This document shows, in pieces, positions 17,647 to 24,556 of a stretch of DNA of 64,000 nt; position 1 is the first letter of the stretch; each line of letters begins with the position of its first letter. Origin of the DNA: Pseudomonadota bacterium (GTDB taxonomy: Bacteria; Myxococcota_A; UBA796; CAJQPC01); the NCBI GenBank assembly GCA_024228935.1, contig JAAESX010000204.1:18902-82901 (forward strand), given 5' to 3'. A program made the translations under genes and the position numbers. The notes beneath the pieces were generated by a model. The model had not been told where the DNA came from. It saw nothing but the letters and a program-made list of their open reading frames with translations, and did not search any database.

Positions 17647-18321
17647 TCAGCCCGGGAACCACAGGTGGAGCGAGAGCATCGCGGCCGGATTGACGCCAGC
17701 CCAGCTCTGCGTTCCGTTCACCCTCCGGTCACCCGACGCGTCGTCATCGAGCGGAACGTACGCGCTCTCCACGTCCCAGGTGATCCAGCCGCCCGTCTGC
17801 AGGTCGGCGGTCAACGAGATGCCCGGGTGGACCCAGTGAACGATGCCGACGCCGGCGGTCGCTCGAGCATGGGTGACCCGGTATTCCCAGGCATCCTCGT
17901 CGTCTTCGTTGACGATCCAGTACCTGGACATCCCAGGCCCAGCCACCAGGAGCAGCTCGGACCGCTCGGCCGCTGCGAGCCGCCAACGGACGAGGACGCC
18001 CGCCTCCCAGTTCGCCCCGGTGAGGTCGGTCCGGGTCCGCTCGAACGCCTGGGCTTCCCCGGAGTCATCCGGCACACGCTCGACGCGTCTCACCCCCGCC
18101 CCTGAGGAACGCCAGCTGCGGCTCGATCGACAGTCCGCCCGGCGTCCGCACGCGGAATGAACCGTAGCTGTAGAGCGATCGGCTCGACAGCGACCCGGAG
18201 ATGTTCGACGAGATGAAGCTCCCCGACGCGCCCCGCACGCCCACCCCGACTCCGAGGCTCAAGGACTCCGGCGGCGCAACGGCTCACTCGCATGAGCGAG
18301 CCCGCACAACAGCATCAACAT
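17647..18321 (-). pseudogene. Outer-membrane beta-barrel-like protein gene with two apparent frameshifts
   Basis: Three consecutive reading frames on the minus strand join into one plausible exported protein. The first starts at ATG 18321 behind GGGGGAGA and gives a signal peptide (MLMLLCGLAHASEPL), but soon reaches a TGA. A second frame carries glycine-rich barrel-like strands (SLGVGVGVRGASGSFISSN) and ends at about 18065. A third frame carries the remainder (SELLLVAGPGMSRYWI, GISLTADLQTGGWITWDV) to 17647. The second junction is at a GGGGCGGGGG tract, where one extra G would explain the shift. It is either a decaying gene or two sequencing indels. It is the last gene of a minus-strand unit, 18 bases after the thioredoxin-like gene. 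Confidence 0.6.
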
Positions 18322-18339
18322 GTCTCCCCCATGCGCGAG

Positions 18340-18891
18340 CTACTGCGCGTCGTCCACCTTGCGCGCGATGGCATCCGCCGTCGTGCTGCCTTCCTTGTGC
18401 CAGCTCACGCGGCCTTCCGAGTCCACGACCGTGAAGCTGTGCTGGTCGGTGCCCCCGTTGGCACCCCACTCCTCGAGCCACAAGCCGTCCTGGTCACCCA
18501 GGACCTCGAGGCTCAGGTCGTACTGCTCAGCGAACTTCGCAGCCTTGTTCTCCGTCGTGACATCGACCATCACGGCCAGGACGCGCACGTCCTCGGGGGC
18601 CTCACTCACGAACCAATCGTCGACGCTCTGGACCAGAGCGATGCAGCTACCTCACCAGGTGGCTGCGCCGATGACCACGACCCGCTCGCTGGCGAGCTCC
18701 GAGAGCACCGTCTGACCGCCGTTCGCGGAGATGAGAGAGAAGTCGGGGGCGCACATGCCGGCCTCGAGGCCGATGTCCCCCTCGCAGCCGAGCTCGACGA
18801 CCTCGCTGTCGAACGTCTCGTCCGGCGTCCTGTTGTCCGGCCCGCCGGTCCCCTCGGGGGTCGCGCAGGCGAAGAGGAGGCTCAGGATCAT
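18340..18891 (-). CDS. Selenocysteine-containing thioredoxin-like lipoprotein (TGA at 18652-18654 read as Sec)
   Basis: One frame runs from ATG 18891 to 18340, broken only by a TGA at 18652-18654. Read through, it gives a 183-residue lipoprotein (signal MILSLLFAC, Cys9) with a redoxin domain: APDFSLISANGG, then VVVIGAATW, then TGA, then GSC. The TGA falls exactly on the first Cys of the thioredoxin WCxxC motif, giving W-Sec80-G-S-Cys83. The downstream part (DDWFVSEAPEDVRVLAVMVD, HSFTVVDSEGRVSW) completes the fold. A hairpin with loop GGTCC sits at SECIS distance. Family knowledge: Sec for Cys in UxxC thioredoxin-like proteins is known in bacteria. The role as an envelope thiol-disulfide or peroxide reductase is inference. 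The alternative is a nonsense mutation. Confidence 0.82.
18624..18654 (-). promoter_or_regulatory. Bacterial SECIS-like element directly after the in-frame TGA
   Basis: On the transcript strand, 11 bases after the TGA, a hairpin forms: stem CGCTCT (18640-18635), loop GGTCC (18634-18630), stem AGAGCG (18629-18624), six perfect pairs. Counting the U of UGA as 1, the loop GU falls at 22-23; in the E. coli fdhF SECIS the essential GU is at 23-24, also in a GGUC context. SelB recognises this loop to recruit Sec-tRNA. Confidence 0.75.
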
Positions 18892-18903
18892 GTCTTCTCC
18901 GGG

Positions 18904-19908
18904 TCAGCCGGCCTTGGAGGCCGCGTCCAGTCGGGGGGAAAGCTTCTCGTACATCTCCCGGCACTCGTACCGGTCTTCGCGACGCATGCGGTCGATGCCC
19001 GCACGTGGATGCACGTTGTAGTAGCCGGTGATGGCATACGGCAAGTGGTATCCCCAGCGAAGACCGTCCCGCATATCGGCGAACTCGTCGACCATGTCCA
19101 GCACGGGGCGGACGTCGTAGCGCGGGTTGTCGAGGTAGAAGAGCAGGAGCTCGAGCGGGCAGTTGCCGGCGCCGCGGCCCATTCCGTGGATGGTCGCGTC
19201 CACGAAGTCCACGCCCTCGTCGATGGCCGTGATGGAGTTCGCGAAGGCCTGCTGCTGGTTGTTGTGCAGGTGCACGCCGACCTTGATGTCCTCGCCCAGG
19301 TAGTTCATGTACTTATGGACGAGGTACCGGACGTGGTACGGGAACAGCGCGCCGAAGCTGTCGACCAGGGCGACGTTGTCGACCCCGCTGACCGCCAGGC
19401 GCTTGAGGAAGAGGTCGACCTCTTCGGGTGACAGCGAGCTGACGGCCATGACGTTCATGAACGTCTCGAAGCCCTGCTCCTGGCAGCGGTCGAGGAGCTT
19501 GAGCGCCTCGTCCATCTGATGGGCGTACGTGGCGATGCGGACCACGTCGAGGACGCTGTCATCGGCTCGCGGGATGTCGGCCAGGTCGATGCGACCGATG
19601 TCCACCATGGCGGACAGCTTCATCCGGCCCGAGGTGACGACGCCGTCCAGGTCCTCCTTCGTGCAGAACTTCCAGGGTCCAACCTTGTCGCGATCGAACT
19701 GTCCCGGCGAGGTCAGGTAGCCGACCTCCATGTACTCGAGGCCGGCCTGGGTGAGGGCCTGGAACGTGCGCTGGACGAGCTCCGGCGAGAACGCCCAGTC
19801 GTTGCAGATGCCGCCGTCGCGGATGGTGCAGTCGAGCACCTTGATGCGGCGTCGGCGGTCTGTGACCAGGCCGTCCGGGCAGCAGCGAACGCGGTAGTCG
19901 AGGCCCAT
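18904..19908 (-). CDS. DRE-TIM metallolyase superfamily aldolase (HMGL-like)
   Basis: A 334-residue TIM-barrel enzyme. The start is ATG 19908, with a GGAG ribosome site and the family N-terminus soon after (VLDCTIRDGG). Signature features are the Arg-Asp of TIRDGG, the metal-binding HLHNN (GVHLHNNQQQAF) and a late Gly-rich GMGRGAGN loop. Together they match HMG-CoA lyase/4-hydroxy-2-oxovalerate aldolase-like members that cleave or form C-C bonds with a divalent metal. The specific substrate cannot be told. Twelve bases separate it from the downstream selenoprotein gene and 26 from the upstream hypothetical gene, so the three are probably cotranscribed. Confidence 0.8.
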   Translation of the reverse strand: MGLDYRVRCCPDGLVTDRRRRIKVLDCTIRDGGICNDWAFSPELVQRTFQALTQAGLEYMEVGYLTSPGQFDRDKVGPWKFCTKEDLDGVVTSGRMKLSAMVDIGRIDLADIPRADDSVLDVVRIATYAHQMDEALKLLDRCQEQGFETFMNVMAVSSLSPEEVDLFLKRLAVSGVDNVALVDSFGALFPYHVRYLVHKYMNYLGEDIKVGVHLHNNQQQAFANSITAIDEGVDFVDATIHGMGRGAGNCPLELLLFYLDNPRYDVRPVLDMVDEFADMRDGLRWGYHLPYAITGYYNVHPRAGIDRMRREDRYECREMYEKLSPRLDAASKAG

Positions 19909-19934
19909 CTCATCTCCATCGGCGAGGGCGGAAC

Positions 19935-20267
19935 CTACACGCTCGCGGCGTCCTCGGCCACTTCCAGGATGGCCGCGCCCCCGCCTTCGCACAGGCGCAC
20001 GTGCAGCACGAGCTCGCCGGGCCGACCGCAAACGGCGTCCAGACCACCGTCCACGACGCGGTCGAGCGGGAACAGGATGGTGTCCGCGACCGCCCGGACG
20101 TCCTCCGCCTCGACCACCAGCCAGTCGATCTGACGCAACCCGATGCGTAGCTGGAGCAGCGTGTTCAGGACCAGCTTGTTGAGCATCACGTCCGGGCCCG
20201 TGGACCCGTCGGGACCCCGCACGCCGCGGGCGATGTCGGCGATCTCCAGACTGGCCAGGCGCTTCAT
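19935..20267 (-). CDS. Hypothetical protein
   Basis: A 110-residue protein I do not recognise. It starts MKRLASLEIADIARGVRG, has no signal peptide or membrane helix, and ends in a Gly/Ala/Val-rich segment. It lies 26 bases upstream of the aldolase and in the same direction, so it is probably the first gene of that unit. It is divergent from fliJ, with 66 bases between the starts. Codon use is like its neighbours, which supports a real gene. Confidence 0.5.
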   Translation of the reverse strand: MKRLASLEIADIARGVRGPDGSTGPDVMLNKLVLNTLLQLRIGLRQIDWLVVEAEDVRAVADTILFPLDRVVDGGLDAVCGRPGELVLHVRLCEGGGAAILEVAEDAASV

Positions 20268-20333
20268 CTACCGGATCTATCTCAAGCCACGGCTCTGTGA
20301 TCCGTAGCGGACATCAGGAATGAGGAGAACGTC

Positions 20334-20762
20334 TTGGACACTCTCGAGCGCATCCGCCGCCTCCGCGAGCACGACAAGCGAAGAGCCCGCCTGGATCTCG
20401 TCCAGGCCGAGCGCCGCCATCAGGCGCAGCGCGACCGGCTCGACGCGGTCGATGCGCGCGTTCAGCAGGCAAGAGCGGATGCACCCGAGGGGGACGCCGC
20501 CGAGCTGGCGCTGTACCACGCGTTCCGCTTGCGTATGGAGATGGTCGGTCGCCGTGAGCAGGACTTCCTGAACGAGACCGGCCGGATCGTCGACGAGCGG
20601 CGTGATGTCGTCGTCGTCAAGGCCCGCGAGGCCGAGGTGGTCGCCCTGTTGCAGGAGGCCCAGGAGGAGGAAGCGGCGCTCGAAGAGCGTCGTGACGAGG
20701 AGAACGACCTGGCCGAGATGGCCGTGCAGACCTGGGCGCGTACGCGCAGGAAGGTGGCCTGA
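20334..20762 (+). CDS. fliJ: Flagellar export chaperone-like FliJ
   Basis: A 142-residue, almost wholly alpha-helical and charged protein, forming the long antiparallel coiled coil typical of FliJ (about 140-150 residues). FliJ links the FliI ATPase to the FlhA/FlhB export gate and recycles chaperones. The start is TTG 20334, supported by AGGAGAA a few bases upstream; no ATG or GTG fits better. It opens the flagellar cluster and overlaps the MotE-like gene at TGATG. Confidence 0.75.
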   Translation: MDTLERIRRLREHDKRRARLDLVQAERRHQAQRDRLDAVDARVQQARADAPEGDAAELALYHAFRLRMEMVGRREQDFLNETGRIVDERRDVVVVKAREAEVVALLQEAQEEEAALEERRDEENDLAEMAVQTWARTRRKVA

Positions 20763-21274
20763 TGCTGCTGCTGACGCTCTGGCTTGGATGCTCTGCCGAG
20801 GCTGCGAACGCAGACGAAGCCTCGACCGAGGGTTCTGTCGCAGCGACGCCGTGGCCCGAAGGCGACAGCCGGGGAATGCAGGAGATCATCTCGTCCCTCC
20901 AGTCCCGAGAACGGGCGCTGGAGCGCCGTGAGAAGACGGTCGAGGCGCGAGAGGAGGAGCTGAGGCAGGTAGAGGAGGAGCTCGAGGCCCGCATCGCCGA
21001 GCTCGAGACGCTGAGGACGGACATCGGGCTTCTGCTCGACGACGGAGACGAAGAGCGCCAGCGCCGGGTCAAGGCGGTCATCAAGATGACCGAGACCATG
21101 CGATCTGGCGACGCTGGTGTCTTCGTGAGCGAGCTCGACGACGGCCTGGCGGTCGAGGTCCTCGACGGGATGAATCCGACGAAGGCCGGCAAGGTGCTCG
21201 CGTCGATGGAGCCGGCGAAGGCCGCGTCCCTGGCCGAGCAGCTGACACTCCCGACCCTGCAGCAGGGCTCCTAG
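20762..21274 (+). CDS. MotE-family / MgtE-N-domain flagellar protein
   Basis: A 170-residue exported protein. A short lipoprotein-like N-terminus (MLLLTLWLGC) is followed by a coiled coil (about 40-95, with SRERALERREKTVEAREEEL). The C-terminal domain (VFVSELDDGLAVEVLDGM, ASMEPAKAASLAEQL) matches the MgtE intracellular N-type repeat found in MotE-like proteins. In flagellar operons such proteins sit between fliJ and fliK and stabilise stator components. The ATG overlaps the fliJ stop, and fliK follows directly after the stop codon. Confidence 0.72.
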   Translation: MLLLTLWLGCSAEAANADEASTEGSVAATPWPEGDSRGMQEIISSLQSRERALERREKTVEAREEELRQVEEELEARIAELETLRTDIGLLLDDGDEERQRRVKAVIKMTETMRSGDAGVFVSELDDGLAVEVLDGMNPTKAGKVLASMEPAKAASLAEQLTLPTLQQGS

Positions 21275-22366
21275 ATGGAGTTCACCCCCGTCCCGCCGCT
21301 GCTGGCGCTGCTCTCACCGACAGCACCGACAGCTCCGACCGAGTCGTCCGGCATTCCACCGGAGACCCTCGATCTGCTCCAGGGCAACGTCCCTGGCGCG
21401 AACGAGGTCCCACTCGACCTGGTGGTCGACGTCGAGCTGCCGGACGAGCCCGTCACCGACGTGCCGTTCGACCAACTCCTGGCTCGCGCCGAGGACCAGG
21501 AGCCCCTGCTGGACGAGGCTCCGCCCGAGACCGCCGTGTTCGTCCCAGCGAGCGTCGAGTCGCTCGTGCGCGATGCCCGCACCACCAACGGGCCTCGGCT
21601 CGAAGCCGCGCGACCGACCGAGCCCAGGCGCCGCCTCCCCCGCGCCATCCGGAATCGACCCGAGCCGAGCGTCGCCCGGCCGGTCCCGACGCGTCTGACC
21701 CCGACCGTGACCCGACCCGCCTACACCCCCGTGTTGCGGTCGCCGATGGAGCTCCTGCGCTCACCCGAGATGCAGGCCCCCGCCTCGCTCGAGCTGGCCG
21801 GCCCCGAAGCCGAGCCGATCCCGGAGATGACGCGCCCGATTCCCCCCGTCCCGACGGCGGAGTCGACGATCTCGACCCCGGCTCGCCCCATCCGGCGTGC
21901 GACCGCCAGGCCGGTCACGACCGCTGCCTCCTTGCCGACGACCGTCCCCTCGGCCGATGAGCCCGAGCCCGCGTTCCAGCTCGAAGCCCCGACGACCGAC
22001 GTCGCGGTCGAGGCCCCGCTCCCCACGGAGTTCGAGGTCCCCGAGCTGGCCGCCCCCGTGCCTCAGCGTGTGACCGTCAAGGTCGACGAGGACCTGGACA
22101 TCGAGGTCTCGAGCGACAGCGACGGCATCGGCGTGGTGCTCGAAGGCACGGCCGAGGCCGTCGAGCCTTTGCGCGAGATCGCGACCGATCTGGCCGAGGA
22201 GCTGGCTCGTTCTGGCCTCGAGCTGACCGAGTTCGAGGCCCGCGACCGGGACGGACAGGACACCCACGAGCTCCGCTCGACCGGGTCGCACAGCGCTTCT
22301 GCGGCGACCGCATCCGACGACGAACCCACCTCGACCCACGACGGACTGGTCGAGGTGATCGCCTGA
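21275..22366 (+). CDS. fliK: Flagellar hook-length control protein FliK
   Basis: A 363-residue protein with a long Pro/Thr/Glu-rich, probably disordered N-terminal part (to about 265) and a compact C-terminal domain. The C-terminal part (VTVKVDEDLDIEVSSDSDG, then EPLREIATDLAEELARSGL) matches the FliK substrate-switch domain. FliK measures hook length and tells FlhB to switch export specificity. Position between the motE-like gene and flgD is the usual gene order. There is no spacer after the preceding stop codon. Confidence 0.78.
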   Translation: MEFTPVPPLLALLSPTAPTAPTESSGIPPETLDLLQGNVPGANEVPLDLVVDVELPDEPVTDVPFDQLLARAEDQEPLLDEAPPETAVFVPASVESLVRDARTTNGPRLEAARPTEPRRRLPRAIRNRPEPSVARPVPTRLTPTVTRPAYTPVLRSPMELLRSPEMQAPASLELAGPEAEPIPEMTRPIPPVPTAESTISTPARPIRRATARPVTTAASLPTTVPSADEPEPAFQLEAPTTDVAVEAPLPTEFEVPELAAPVPQRVTVKVDEDLDIEVSSDSDGIGVVLEGTAEAVEPLREIATDLAEELARSGLELTEFEARDRDGQDTHELRSTGSHSASAATASDDEPTSTHDGLVEVIA

Positions 22367-22380
22367 GACTCATGTCTCAG
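22363..22380 (+). promoter_or_regulatory. Perfect hairpin at the fliK/flgD junction
   Basis: CTGAGAC, loop TCAT, GTCTCAG: seven perfect pairs beginning at the fliK stop codon and ending 24 bases before the flgD ATG. No T-run follows, so it is more likely an mRNA processing or translation-control hairpin than a terminator. Confidence 0.35.
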
Positions 22381-22404
22381 CGTGATTGATCCGAGAGGAA
22401 CTCC

Positions 22405-23115
22405 ATGAGCACCGACATCCAGGGAATCTCCGGCATCAGCGACGCTTCGGCGCTCGACCAGTCGACGACACAGACGTTCGGCGGCCAGGACCTCGATCAG
22501 TCCGCCTTCATGAACCTGCTGACCACGCAGATGCAGAACCAGGACCCGCTCGACCCGATGGCGAACGAGGAGTTCATCGCCCAGCTGGCGACGTTCTCGA
22601 GCCTCGAGCAGCTGATGAACCTGAACTCCATCGCGCAGACGATGACGCTCGGAATCAGCAGCCTGAACAACGCGGCGATGGTCGACCTGGTCGGCATGGA
22701 CATCGTCGCGGCCGGCGACGAGTTCCACTACTCGGGCGAAGGCGACCAGGAGCTGATGTACGACGCCGAGGGCGCCGGATCGGCCACGCTGAACGTCTAC
22801 GACGAAGACGGCAAGGTCGTGTTCACCGAGTCCTTCGGCATCGAAGAGGGCGAAGGCTCGTACACCTGGGACGGCAAGGGCACCGACGGCGGCACGCTGC
22901 CCGAGGGCGACTACACGTTCTCGGTCACCGCGACGGACACCAACGGCGACGAGGTCGAGGTGGCCGAGCTCATCCACGGAGTCGTCGACGAGATGGACTT
23001 CTCGACCGGCACGCCCCAGCCCTCGATCAACGGCGTCGCCATCGACCTGGCGGACCTCATCCGCCTGTCGACCCAGGACAGCGCCGATGAGGAAGGCGGA
23101 GAGGAGACGACATGA
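22405..23115 (+). CDS. flgD: Flagellar hook assembly protein FlgD
   Basis: A 236-residue protein with the conserved FlgD N-terminal export region (SAFMNLLTTQMQNQDPLDPM, then EEFIAQLATFSSLEQLMNLN). A FlgD-type central beta/tudor-like part follows (DGKVVFTESFGIEEGEGSYTW, PEGDYTFSVTATDTNG). FlgD caps the growing hook and is needed to polymerise FlgE. GAGAGGAA precedes the ATG. The stop overlaps the next gene's start (ATGA). Confidence 0.9.
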   Translation: MSTDIQGISGISDASALDQSTTQTFGGQDLDQSAFMNLLTTQMQNQDPLDPMANEEFIAQLATFSSLEQLMNLNSIAQTMTLGISSLNNAAMVDLVGMDIVAAGDEFHYSGEGDQELMYDAEGAGSATLNVYDEDGKVVFTESFGIEEGEGSYTWDGKGTDGGTLPEGDYTFSVTATDTNGDEVEVAELIHGVVDEMDFSTGTPQPSINGVAIDLADLIRLSTQDSADEEGGEETT

Positions 23116-23510
23116 CCCTCGACGCACTGCTTCCGGGCCTCACGCGGGTCCAGGGCCCGAGCGCGACCCCCAAGGTCAAGAGCTCGGACTTCGGCACGAA
23201 CTTCGACGAGCTGCTGCGGCAGCACGAGGCGGACCTCGAGCCGCCGCGCGACGCGCCCTCCCTGCGCTTCTCGCGTCACGCGAAGGCCCGGCTGGAGAGC
23301 CGAGGAATCGAGCTCTCCGAGGATCAGACCGCCCAGCTCGAGGACGCTCTCCAGCGCCTGGACGACAAGGGCGCTCGCGAGTCCCTCGTGCTGCAGGACG
23401 ACAACGCGTTCATCGTAGGTGTGCCGAAACGCACGGTCATCACGGCGATGTCGCGTTCGGAAGCGATGGGGAACATCTTCACCGGGATCGACTCGACCAT
23501 CGTCATCTGA
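23112..23510 (+). CDS. TIGR02530-type flagellar operon protein
   Basis: A 132-residue protein whose C-terminal 85 residues match a small family found next to flgD in many flagellar operons: RFSRHAKARLESRGIELS, then ALVLQ-type strands ending NAFIVGVPKRTVITAMSR. The first 45 residues are low in complexity. The molecular role is not established; the consistent position between flgD and flgE suggests hook assembly. It overlaps flgD by four bases. Confidence 0.72.
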   Translation: MTLDALLPGLTRVQGPSATPKVKSSDFGTNFDELLRQHEADLEPPRDAPSLRFSRHAKARLESRGIELSEDQTAQLEDALQRLDDKGARESLVLQDDNAFIVGVPKRTVITAMSRSEAMGNIFTGIDSTIVI

Positions 23511-23610
23511 CGGCGGCGGAAAATCGACCTGTAAGCGGACACACCAGATCTGCGATACCTCCCTGAGCCCTGAGCAATGAACGCTCGAGAGAGTCCGGGA
23601 GGACAACCCT

Positions 23611-24375
23611 ATGAACACGTGGATGCGTGGCGGCCTGGTGGTCGCGTTTGGTGGATTCGCCATCGCCTGTGGCGGCGGCACCACCGATGGTGACATCGGC
23701 ACCGAGCCCCCCGCGGCGACCCCCGCACCGGCAGGCGGCGAGTCCACTCCTGCTCCGGCGGCCGCTGGCCCCGGCGGCAAGTGGTCCGAGTGGACGACCA
23801 GCGATCTCGAGGCCGCACTGAAGGCCAACGGCTGGACGGTCACCGAGTGCTACTCGTACACCGAAGACAACATCCGCGAAGACGACTGCGACGCCACCAA
23901 GGGCAAGATCAGCGTCAGCGTCGAGCTCGACCGCTACGAGTCCCACGCGGACGCGAAGTGGATGGCCGAGGACGTCGAGGGCACGCGGGTCGACGGCAAG
24001 ACCGTCATGGCGGTCACCGTCTACAACGGCGAGGTCGCGGAGACCCTTCTGAACCAGATCCTCCCCAAGGGCACCAAGATCATCGACGTCAAGCAGGACG
24101 CCGTGGTCACGGCCGTCAAGGGCGCCGGCTTCTCGATCGACGAACAGAGCAAGTCGCAGGACGACGGCTACGTCATGTTCGACGTCAGCGGCGAGTCCAG
24201 CACCGGCTACGTCTCTATCGACTGGGAGTACACCGACGGCTCGACCGGCGGCAGCGAGGACCGTGACCTCGATGGCGCCGTCGCCAGCGTGTACCAGGGC
24301 GACGACGACGACCTGTCGATCTACGTCTACGACTACAAGATGGCCAACGACCTGGTCGCGGCGCTCACCAAATAG
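23611..24375 (+). CDS. Lipoprotein with an internal duplicated domain, inserted between flagellar genes
   Basis: A 254-residue lipoprotein (lipobox IAC before a Gly-Gly-Gly, Cys near residue 20). A Pro/Ala/Gly linker is followed by two similar alpha/beta units. The first is DLEAALKANGWTVTECYSYTE to about VYNGEVAETLLNQIL; the second is AVVTAVKGAGFSIDEQSKSQD to IYVYDYKMANDLVAALTK. Both have an N-terminal helix, acidic beta strands and a closing helix. I do not recognise the family. It has its own 100-base upstream gap and GGGAGG ribosome site. Its place between flgD and flgE may mean a flagellar role or an unrelated insertion. Confidence 0.72.
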   Translation: MNTWMRGGLVVAFGGFAIACGGGTTDGDIGTEPPAATPAPAGGESTPAPAAAGPGGKWSEWTTSDLEAALKANGWTVTECYSYTEDNIREDDCDATKGKISVSVELDRYESHADAKWMAEDVEGTRVDGKTVMAVTVYNGEVAETLLNQILPKGTKIIDVKQDAVVTAVKGAGFSIDEQSKSQDDGYVMFDVSGESSTGYVSIDWEYTDGSTGGSEDRDLDGAVASVYQGDDDDLSIYVYDYKMANDLVAALTK

Positions 24376-24393
24376 GAAGAGGCGCATCGCCGA

Positions 24394-24407
24394 GGGGTGA
24401 TCACCCC
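24394..24407. terminator. Perfect palindrome after the duplicated-domain lipoprotein gene
   Basis: GGGGTGATCACCCC is a 14-base perfect palindrome 18 bases after the lipoprotein stop. It is extended by C/T pairs but followed only by CTCAACTTG, so it is either a weak terminator or an operator for flgE. Confidence 0.3.
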
Positions 24408-24512
24408 CTCAACTTGTCCAGCCGTGTGTCGAGAGGAAGGTTGTGGAGCCCGAAGCGCTCCCAACCCCTTTCGACAACACGGGCCGGACCGAGGACATCC
24501 GAGGAGGCCCGC

Positions 24513-24538
24513 CGAACGCCAAACGACTGCGGCGTTCG
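24513..24538 (+). promoter_or_regulatory. Inverted repeat just upstream of the flgE ribosome site
   Basis: CGAACGCC and GGCGTTCG, eight-base perfect arms around ten bases, ending six bases before the flgE AGGAG. As RNA it would form a hairpin next to the ribosome site, and as DNA an operator. No sigma-28 or clear sigma-54 promoter could be recognised in this 181-base gap. Confidence 0.4.
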
Positions 24539-24556
24539 ACTTCCAGGAGCCCCCTC

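Noticed and set aside
18260..18321. TGA near the start of the beta-barrel gene as a second selenocysteine
   Set aside because: No redox motif surrounds it, the downstream sequence continues in a different frame, and no SECIS-like hairpin was seen.
18340..18609. A separate gene starting at GTG 18609 (thioredoxin-like C-terminal half)
   Set aside because: It is in frame with the upstream lipoprotein half, starts in mid-fold and lacks an active site; the Sec readthrough explains both halves.
24457..24475. Sigma-54 promoter upstream of flgE (TGGAGC ... GCGCT)
   Set aside because: GG and GC have the right distance, but the TTG of the -12 box and the CACG of the -24 box are missing.
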